Shown here: piece by piece, positions 21,319 through 31,600 of the stretch
Numbering within the stretch: the first letter of the stretch is position 1
How the letters are laid out: each line of letters starts with the position of its first letter
DNA from: Linanthus parryae
Lineage: Eukaryota > Streptophyta > Magnoliopsida > Ericales > Polemoniaceae
Assembly: GCA_023055425.1 (NCBI GenBank)
Contig: JALGPY010000007.1
Span: forward strand, 14,332,001 to 14,396,000
Reading direction: 5' to 3'
DNA length: 64,000 nucleotides
Notes under the pieces: model-generated
Told to the model about the DNA's origin: nothing
Seen by the model: the letters and a program-made list of their open reading frames with translations, nothing else
Databases searched by the model: none
Position numbers and translations under genes: made by a program

Positions 21319-22565
21319 GGCAAAATTGCACAGGCACTCATAGTTCGGTTTTTCCGTAGATTTGACATCCTAATTAAAGCTAGTACAGTCACGGTACCAA
21401 ACTTTCAAAAACCATGCATTGCAGGTATTCATTAGTAACATCCATTACATTTAGTGAACGAAAAATCTTAATTTGAGGGCATTTGCATTTTTTTCACCCT
21501 TAAACAAAAAATATGTAGATGAAGAAGATGAAGATTCATCCCATCACAACGATCGCCACCTCATCTTCACCCTGACAACCCTGGCTGTAAATTTGAGGTC
21601 GCGACGAACCGTTGTCGCCTTTCTCTCCCTCTCTATAACCGAACTATACCTGAGAAATACTAATAGATTCGACTTTGATTTTGTTGTGGGTGTAGCTTGG
21701 TGTGTATGAAGAGAATTGGGGAAAAGAGAGGGAGGGGCAGCATGCTTTCATTCACCAATTCATAACAAAACTCTATTCACAACCAACCCTTGTTCAAATC
21801 AAATTCAATCGAAGTAATTATTTTGAGTTTCTTATTTCTCTTTAAATTTCAGTTCACAATTTTCATTAGTTATTTGTTAAACTGTTTAGATGGATTATCA
21901 CCCATGTAAAATGGTGGCGGTGGGTGGCTGTTTCGGAGGTTCTTCATCTTCTTCATATTTTTGTGGGTGAAAATGACGTAAATGCCCTCAAATTACCATA
22001 TTCCATCAACTAAGGCTCCGTTTGGTTGGTGGTAAAACATTTTCCAATAAAATGTTTTTCTTTGTTTTGATATTTTGGTGCCGTTTCGTTGGAGGTAAAA
22101 CTTTCTCTTGTAAAATGCTTTCCCTTGTTTTGGTGTAAAATGATTTACACATTTCAAATCCGTAAGCCATTTTCCGAAAAGTGAAGGAGCACTACAACAA
22201 CTCCTACTAACACCTCCACCAATAACCACCACTACCACATACTTCCACCACGACCCATCACCGCCACTCATCGTTGCCACTGCCGTCACGGCCCACTGTT
22301 TTGGCAAGTGTCAACAAAACACGACAAAGCAATTGCAGATAAAACTTTCTCACATCCCTTGTAAAACATTTTACTGCAAACCAAACAGATTCTGAATGTA
22401 ACGGGCGTCGTTAATGGGTACCTATAACCAATTGTTTTTAAAAGTTTGGTACCGTAACTGCACGATTTTGAAGTATTTGTACCAAAACCATGGACAAATA
22501 AACTGTGGGTAAAATTCAAAAGAAATTCAAAAATAAACTGTGGGTACTTCTTGTGCAATTTCGCC
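21319..22565. mobile_element. MULE-like TIR element next to the EMB506 start
   Basis: The left end (GGCAAAATTGCACAGGCACT, then ACGGTACCAAACTTTCAAAAA near 21390) recurs inverted on the right (TTAAAAGTTTGGTACCGTAAC near 22440, TTGTGCAATTTCGCC at 22551-22565). No coding region; the interior holds CT-rich sequence and a palindromic MITE. The right end is 108 bp from the EMB506 ATG. Confidence 0.55.
22013..22395. mobile_element. Tourist-like palindromic MITE, nested
   Basis: Ends GGCTCCGTTTGGTTGGTGG and, inverted, GAATCTGTTTGGTTTGCAG, both followed by TAAAACATTTT-type sequence. GTTTGG in the terminus is usual in PIF/Harbinger MITEs. Internal half-copies (GTGCCGTTTCGTTGGAGG) suggest a tandem or inverted duplication. 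Target duplication unclear. Confidence 0.5.
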
Positions 22566-22673
22566 AACAAAATATCACTCAAGAAACCCCAAAAACCCCT
22601 GAAGAAGGAAAAAAAGGAAGAAGGGTTTTTGCTGCTGAGATTGGATTAGAGCACCGTAAACATCATCTCCACG

Positions 22674-25600
22674 ATGATTTCACTCACTTCTGCAACTTTT
22701 CCGGTGACCCAATTGCCTCCAAACCCTCTTGCCGCCGTCAATTCTCTTCAATTGGGTTTCAAGAGTTTCCACAAAAATCTTCACCGACCAGTCGATTTAT
22801 GCTCAGGTCATGCCATTAAAACCCATTTCGAAAAGCCCTCAAATCTTAGGAACGTTTGCGTCTCTGCTGTGCGGACGAGGTACAAAGGGTTTAAGAAAAA
22901 GCCCGACGCCGGAAGCAAAACCGAATTCAAAGACAAGGAAGAGGAAGAGGAGGAGGAGGTTGAAGATGAAGAAGAAGAAGAAGAGGAAGACAGTGAATGG
23001 GAAGGAGATGAAGAGAGAGTTGTTGCATCTTCTGGTTCTTCATCCTTAGCTACAGCTTCCTCTTCCTTTGGTAGTGATGTTCATAAGGATCTCTTGAAAG
23101 GTTGGTAATTGCTTTTCTTGATTTGTTCTGTTTATTTCCAATGCTTAATCAAAATTTTCTTGATATTGTTTCTGGGTATGGGGACAATTGGTCATACAAA
23201 TGGAGGGTAGAAGTCCAATTTTGAATTGGGGCAAGGCTAGAAAACAAAGAGGCATTTGTGGGGAGTTTTCATACAATTTTTTTGCTGGGTATGTTTGAAG
23301 TATTCAAATTTGTTCTGAATCGCTTTGTTAATACTTGTATGTTTGAAAGTTAGACCTACTTTATCTTAAAAGCTTACATTCAAGAAGAACAAAAAGAATT
23401 AATAAGTGTTATGGGCTACTCCCCTCATTGCCAATTGGTTTTGAGGTGGACATGGATTCTTACATGGTATCAGAGCCTCGGCTCACACACGCGTCAATGG
23501 TCTAACAAACCACGTGCGCACCGCCACCCGCAGACAAAATATCCACGTGTAGGCCAAAGAATGCCACACGTGAGGGGGCGTGTTGAGAAGTCCCACATCG
23601 GGCACTTAAGATGAACAAAAAGAATTAACAAGTGTTCTGGGCTCTGCTCCCCTCATTGCCAATTGGTTTTGTGGTGGAACCTCATGGATTCTTACAAAAG
23701 GCTTGAAGGAAGATTATAACTTTGATGGGCCTCTTTTAGTCTAGTCTCATCTTGCTGATAGGCGTAGGATTACTTTGAATCCAAAGCATTCCTACTAATG
23801 ATAGTGGCCCCTGTGCTCCATGCTCAATTCAACTGCTTTGTGGGATTATGTTGAGAAATCCCACATCGGACATTCAAGAAGAAGAAACATAATTAATAAG
23901 TTTCTTGGGCTACTCCCCTCATTGCCAATTGGTTGAAGTGGAACCCCATGGATTCTAACATGGTATCAGAGTCTCGGCTCACACACAACCCACGTGCTCA
24001 CCGCCACCCACAGACAAAAAGATCGCCTGTTGTTGACCTCTTTATGTTCCATTTCCTACAATGGTGGCCTCTAGTTTGGGTTAAGCCCATTCTAGCATTA
24101 TGGTTTGGTCGAAGTCCGTGTAAATATCATCTGTCTTGTGTTGTAGAGTTGAGGTTTGCCGAGAATTGCCACTTTTCGTAGACGTCTTCTGTTGGGCAGA
24201 TCAAACCATCTCAAACTTCTTTCCCCCTTACGCATTTGAGTATTGTTTACTCCATCTTTACTACTACATTTTGTTGATTCCTTATTCTGCTGGTTTCTCC
24301 TTTCTTCGATCATTGCTAGGTTATTGACTCTTTGCTGCCTCTTTTGTTTGGAGTATGTTCATTTTGTGATGTCCCTGAGAGAGCAATTTCAACCGTCATT
24401 CAGTTGTATACATATGAATACTATGATAATGCCCTAGTTCCTATCTGTATAGTTTTCCTCCTCGTGTAGAGGATTATATTGTAGTTGAACTCATGCTTCC
24501 ATTGAATTATTCTCTCTTCAGACTAATCCAAGGTGTCTGAAAACGAAACTAGTCATCACTATTTCTTTCTCTGAGTTGTTTGTGCAGAAAGCATCTTTTT
24601 GTTGTCATACAGACACTGTAAGGCAAATTATATGTACTTCTTTTATTTTTCTATTCCATGCCACATGATTTTCGGTTGTTCAACTTTAGCATGGTCACAG
24701 ACAATCATGAGAAGTAATGGTTTTGTGGTTCTTGCAGAGATTGACCTTCTTTTGGATCCAGAAGAAAGGGCTATTTGGTCGGAGAACGAAATTCCGGACG
24801 TGGATAAGATCTCAACAGTAAGTATAAACATAATTCGTATATTTTCCTTCATTGTATGGAGTATACTTCAGTGTTTGATCATGTGAAAGGAAGTAGAATA
24901 TGCAGACTGCCTATCAGTGAACTAGTTCTACCTCTGATTCTGTAACTCTCACAGGGAAAATGGAGCCTTCTTCATTCTCTTGCAATGGCTGGGCAGATAC
25001 ATCATATGGACATGCTACTTGAAAATGGGCTTGACATTGACACTGTTGATGAGGTAAAACTTTGCTTTTTGTATTAAAGAAATCAATATTGACGTGTAGC
25101 AAGTTTCTGAATTATTGGTGATTCAGGGTGGTTTGACGGCTCTACATTTAGCTATTATTTGTAAAAAGGAGGCTGTCATTAGTCATCTTCTGCGAAAGGG
25201 TGCAAATCCTAATGTTAAAGATCCGGTGAGGAGTTTTCAGTTGTTTCCTACACTTTAGATATATGAACCTTTTCTGCTTGTTATTATTTAATCTCAAGAG
25301 CAACAGGGTTAACCTATTTGGCGTCTGAACAGGCGGGTGCTTCTCCACTTCATTTTGCTGTTGAAGTAGGAGCCATGCAAACTGTGAAGTTGCTTATCAA
25401 GTACAATGTTGACGTAAATGTGGCTGACGCTGTGAGTATAGGCTTCTTTGATGTTATCCATTCTTTTCCAATTGATGCTTTGCTTAAAAACTTTTCTTTT
25501 CGCAGGACGGATGGACTCCATTGCACGTTGCAGTTCAAAGTAGAAACAGAGACATCACGAAGATTCTGCTAGTCAATGGTGCAGACAAGACTAGAAGAAC

Positions 25601-28600
25601 CATGGTAAGATTGAGAATGATTATTTATTAAGATTGTACGCGAGTTACTGATAACTCTCGTACCTAGATGCCCCCATTAACTTTATCACATCTTTTTGCC
25701 CATGGATTTAGCTACTGAGCCCCGCCTAGTTATAATTTGTAGAATTTATTTTCACATAGTTTGTGTTCTCTGTTTGTTGTTTCCCCGGCCAGTTTCTCCA
25801 TATTTCTATCAAGTCATGGGTCAGTACTTAGTTACTACTATGCTTTGAATCATTGTTTCCTTATTGTATACAATATGGTTAATGGTTTATCATTGGATAA
25901 GGATGATAGTCCTGCTATGTGATGAGAGCCTGAGTAACATGCATGCTGCACTGTAGATGGTATCCGCGGAACCCTAGGTCTAATAGATGGTGATTTTTCT
26001 CTCAACTCCTTAAAGAAAATTCATTAGTAGGTTGTTAAAGTAATTGTTTACTATCTAGTGAAACTATATTCTATGGGGTAAAAGACACTGACCACCCCTG
26101 ACTTTAGGATTAAATCCACTCCGCTACCCTGTGTTTTGGAAAAAGACACTCTGCACCTTTTTTTTGGATGGAGTTGATGGTGAACTAACAGACTCGACAA
26201 AAATACTATCTTACCCCTTATTACACACTATATATTATTTTTTCAATTCATTCACCTCATTATTAAATCTAATTCCTCTCTCTCTCCCCCACTTTCTCTC
26301 TTCCCCCTCTCTTTTTCTCTTCCGTTCGGCAGACACACAAAACCCAAACCACCACCGCCAGAACAGCACCACCCCTACCATCACCCTGGGTCATAAATCG
26401 GCGGTGGAAGGTGTTGTGTAAAAACGAAAAATATGCAGAAAGAAAGAATCGAAACACACAGATTTACGTGGTTCGGCAAAACAGCCTACTCCACGGAGTT
26501 GCAGAGATTTCACTAAAACAGACGAATCGTCTCAGAGAGAATTACAAGCGAAATCAGAACGCTCAACATAACATGCTACGAACCCTAAGAACTCTATAAA
26601 TAGACAACCTATCAAACCGGGCCGGATCCAAGCCCAAACGGGTCAAAACGGGTCAAAATATTTTTTTCGGGGACGCTGCCCCCGAACCCCCGGAGACATG
26701 TTCGTGATCGCTACGGCTTGGGCCTACCGGCCCAAGCCTTCGCTCCACGAATCATGTCTCCCTTTTTGGGTCGTAGCAAAACATGAACTGGGTCGATTCA
26801 TAAAACGGGTCGCCCATGAACCAGGGCTCCACCCCAACAATTCTCCCACTTGGAGACTGGTTCAACATCATGTACCAGAACCACATCCCCTAACATAATC
26901 AAAGCTCCATCCCTGCAACTCAACTCATCTTCTTCAAGAAAGAAGACCCACTGAAGCTGCGCACAGCTTCAGTTTCTCAACAGTAACAACCTTTGTGAAC
27001 ATGTCTGCTGGATTCTCACTTCCACAAATCTTCTCAAGCTGAACCTGACCATCATCAAGTAACTCACGGATGAAATGATACTTTGTCTCAATATGCTTGG
27101 TCTTAGAATGGAACGCTGGATTTTTAGCAAGAAAAATAGCACTCTGACTGTCACTGTGAAGCGTGCCATTCTCCTGTATCTTCCCCAACTCTCCTAAGAA
27201 CCTCTGCAACCATACCATCTCCTTTGCAGCTTCCGTGATAGCAATATACTCAGCTTCCGTTGTTGAAAGAGCAACAACCTTCTGTAAGTTAGAACCCCAC
27301 GACACTGCCGTACCACCCAAGGTGAACACATACCCTGTAGTACTCTTCCTCTTATCCAGATCACCAGCAAGATCAGCATCAACAAAACCCTTAAGTTTCA
27401 AAGCACCTCCACCGAAACATAAGCACGTGTCTGAAGAACCTCTCAAGTACCTTAAGATCCATTTAACTGCCTCCCAATGTTGCTTTCCTGGATTACTCAT
27501 GTACCTGCTCACAACTCCCACTGCATGGGAAATATCTGGCCTAGTACAAACCATAGCATACATCAACGAACCAATAGCCGAGGCATATGGAGTCTTACCC
27601 ATGTGTTCCCGTTCTTCAACTGTCTTTGGTGAATCATCTTTACTCAATCTAAAATGACCCCCCAACGGAGTGTTCACAGGCTTAGCCTGATCCATGCTGA
27701 ATCTGCTTAGTACCTTCTTCACATACTCTGTCTGGGACAAATACAGAGTACCTCTGGCTCTATCTCTGACTATCCTCATACCAAGAATCTGACTTGCAGG
27801 GCCCAAGTCCTTCATGGCAAACTGTGTAGACAATTTCTTCTTCAAGTTGTTAATCTCATCCAAACTAGATCCTGCGATCAGCATATCATCAACGTATAAC
27901 AACAAGATAATGTAGGAGCCATCAAACTGTCTAACATAGCAACAATGGTCTGCATGACATCTCGTGTACTTTAAGCTGCACATAAAACTATCAAATTTCT
28001 TGTTCCACTGCCGAGGAGCTTGTTTCAGACCATACAAGCTCTTCTTCAACCTGCACACAAGATTCTCATTTCCCTGTACCTCGAAACCCTCTGGCTGATG
28101 CATATACAATTCTTCCTCCAAGTCACCATGAAGGAATGCAGTCTTTACATCTAACTGCTCAAGATGCAAGTCTTCTTGAGCAACCATACTCAGCACCAAC
28201 CTGATAGTTGTAAGCTTCACAACAGGTGAAAATATCTCAGAATAATCAATTCCCTGCTTCTGCTGGTACCCCTTCACAACAAGCCTTGCCTTATATCGTT
28301 TACTTCCATCAGATTCATTCTTCACACGATATACCCACCTGTTATGAAGTGCCCTCTTCCCTGTTGGAAGTTCAGTTAACTCCCATGTCTGATTCCGAAG
28401 TAAAGAATCCATCTCATCATTCATTGCTGACTCCCACTTGCTAGAGTGAACATCCTGCAAAGTCTCTGCATAAGTCTCAGGCTCACCAGCATCAGTCAAC
28501 AATATATAATTAAGACTAGGGGAGTAACGCTCTGGGACCTTTCTGTTCCTAGTTCCCACCCGAGTTCTAACATAGGTCTTCAGAGGAGTGTTCTTGTCCT

Positions 28601-31600
28601 TTGCAACTGGCTGTGACTCAGTAGTGTCAGGCACACTAGACTGATCCTGCGGAACATCATCACTGGGAGTGACATCCTCTAGAATATCAGGACATACATA
28701 CGAAGGAGTAGCTGGGACTTTATCCTTTGTATCAATAGCAACACTCGCCCTATCCTTATACATCATCTTCTCATTGAAGATCACATCTCTGCTTCTTATA
28801 ATTTTCCTGTTCTCAGCATCCCAGAATCTGTAACCAAATTGTGCATCTCCATAGCCAATAAAGAAACAAATCTTGGACTTTGCATCTAGCTTACTACGTC
28901 TGGCAGCATCAATATGAACATAAGAAACACAACCGAAAACTTTCAAATGATCAAAACTAACCTCTTTTCCGCTCCATACTTCTTCAGGCAATCTGAATTC
29001 CAACGGAACTGAAGGTCCACGGTTTATGCAATAAACCGCTGTGCTAACTGCATCTGCCCAGAAAGTCTTCGGTAACCCAGAACAAAGCCTCATGCTTCTA
29101 GCTCTCTCATTGATGGTCCTATTCATGCGCTCAGCCACACCATTCTGTTGTGGTGTCCCGGGAAGAGTATTTTCGAGTCTAACTCCATGTGTAGCACAAT
29201 AATCCTTTAGTCCACCATCAATGTATTCTCCACCATTATCAGATCTCAAACACTTCAATTTCAAACCCGTTTCAGTCTCAACCATGGCTTTCCACTTTTT
29301 AAAAGTTTCAAATACATCAGATTTATTTTTCATAAAATAAACCCATACTTTCCTACTAAAATCATCAATGAAAGTGACATAGTATTGAGATCCTCCTACC
29401 GACGCTACTGGTGAAGGACCCCACACATCTGTGTGCACGAGATCCAGCTTGCTTGATCTCAAGGCACGACCGCCTTTCAAGAAACTGACTCTCTTCTGCT
29501 TTCCCATAATACAGCTCTCACAAATACCCAGATCTACAGACTTCAGCTTTGAGAGCTTACCTTGGGACTGCAATATCTTCATACCTCTATGACTCATATG
29601 ACCAAGTCTGCGATGCCACAAATCAGCGTCTTGCTCAGCTTCAGCAACTGCTACTGTATCACTCGGTCCCGAAGTCATGTACAAAGTTCCTGTTTTCTTA
29701 CCACGAGCAAGTATCATGGAACCTTTCAAAACCTTCCATGCACCACTTGAGAAGACCACAGAGTTACCATCATCATCAAGCTGTCCCACCGATATCAAAT
29801 TCTTCTTCAGTTCAGGAACATGTCTCACCTTCTGCAAAGTCCATACAGAACCACTTGCAAGCTTAACATCAATATCACCCTGACCAACAATATTCAGCGG
29901 CTCCCCATCTGCCAAGTACACCTTTCCGAAATCCCCAGCAGTATAGTTCTGCATAATTTCACGGTGCGAGGTAGTATGGAAAGAAGCACCCGAATCTAAT
30001 ATCCAATCATCAACGGGACTATACACAGCAAGAAGTAAAGCATCTTGAATTTCATCACTGACTGCATTCACCGAATTCCCAGACTTTCCTCTGTTTTTCT
30101 TCGGTGCCTTACAATCACTCTTAAAGTGACCTGACTTACCACAGTTCCAGCAATTAACCGTGCTTCCATCCCTTGTCTGCGATTTTCCACGACTGGTACC
30201 TCCATGCTTAGATTTTGATCTTCCCCGATTATTATTATCATTCCTTTCGTTGCTTCTGCCACGATTATCAACATTATAGGCTGAACCCGAAGGTTCACCA
30301 GAATCTTTACGACGCACTTCCTCAGCCAAAATTAAATCACGTATGTTATCATACTTCAACTTTTCTTTTCCAGCAGAATTACTAACAGCAGTTCGCATAG
30401 ATTCCCAACTATTAGGTAATGACGCTAATAGTATCAAAGCCCTAACCTCATCATCAAAGTTAATTTCAACAGCAGACAATTGATTCGTAATTGTATTGAA
30501 ATCAGTAAGATGTTGAGCAACCAACATACCTTCTGTCATCTTCAGATTGAACAGACGCTTCATCAAGTACACCTTGTTATTAGCAGACGGAGTCTCGTAC
30601 ATTCCTGACAACGCCTTTATCAGCGAAGCTGTAGTAGTCTCCTTAATAACGTTGTGCGCAACCGACCTTGACAGCGTCAACCGAATAATGCCCAGAACCT
30701 GTCGATCCATAACCTTCCAGTCTTCCTCCTTCATGGCTTCAGGCTTTACCCCCTCCAGTGGAGCGTGCAGTTTCTTCCCATACAGATAGTCCTCTATCTG
30801 CATCTTCCAGTACGCATAATCTGTGCCGTCGAACTTTTCAATTCCAGAACCTTTCATCTCATCTGCCATCGTTTTTCCCAAACCCTAGCGAACCTGGCTC
30901 TGATACCAGTTGTTGTGTAAAAACGAAAAATATGCAGAAAGAAAGAATCGAAACACACAGATTTACGTGGTTCGGCAAAACAGCCTACTCCACGGAGTTG
31001 CAGAGATTTCACTAAAACAGACGAATCGTCTCAGAGAGAATTACAAGCGAAATCAGAACGCTCAACATAACATGCTACGAACCCTAAGAACTCTATAAAT
31101 AGACAACCTATCAAACCGGGCCGGATCCAAGCCCAAACGGGTCAAAACGGGTCAAAATATTTTTTTCGGGGACGCTGCCCCCGAACCCCCGGAGACATGT
31201 TCGTGATCGCTACGGCTTGGGCCTACCGGCCCAAGCCTTCGCTCCACGAATCATGTCTCCCTTTTTGGGTCGTAGCAAAACATGAACCGGGTCGATTCAT
31301 AAAACGGGTCGCCCATGAACCAGGGCTCCACCCCAACGGCTTCGACAGCGTTCTCGTAGGCGGCAGGGAGGCGGTTTGTGAAGGATGTATTTTAGAGCGC
31401 CGATTTGATCTTAGATTCGCAGCCTTCGGCGCAGTGAACTGGTTAAGGGTGAGTTTGGGAATGCTTCTGCTGCCAGCACAGCTGCTTTCCGGCAGCAGAA
31501 GCAGTTTTAGTGTGTTTGGTAAAAATAAAATTTCTGCTTTTTCGGACAGTTTCTGCTGTCCCACAGCAGTTTTCAGGAAGCAAGGGGGGAGATGCTTTTC

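Larger units (their letters stand above)
26412..31337 (-). mobile_element. intact, young Ty1/copia retrotransposon
   Basis: LTRs 30911-31337 (5') and 26412-26839 (3') are 427/428 bp; reading them side by side I see one substitution (26789 T versus 31288 C) and one missing terminal A, so the insertion is recent. Primer site TGGTATCAGAGCC lies next to the 5' LTR (complement of 30897-30909) and the purine tract AAGTGGGAGAA precedes the 3' LTR. One unbroken polyprotein fills the interior. The whole is inside the Mutator-like element, antisense to EMB506. No 5-bp target duplication is seen (GAAGG versus GGCTT). Confidence 0.92.

Noticed and set aside
23465..23477. TGGTATCAGAGCC as part of a tRNA gene
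   Set aside because: It is the retroelement primer-binding site, complementary to the tRNA end; no cloverleaf is present. The same applies near 30897 and 23961.
29549..29866. Plus-strand ORFs across 27163-30789
   Set aside because: Antisense shadows of the intact copia polyprotein.
31338..31446. Captured gene fragment in the Mutator-like element of the EMB506 intron
   Set aside because: The minus frame [16 protein letters not shown] looks protein-like but is too short for me to assign to any family.
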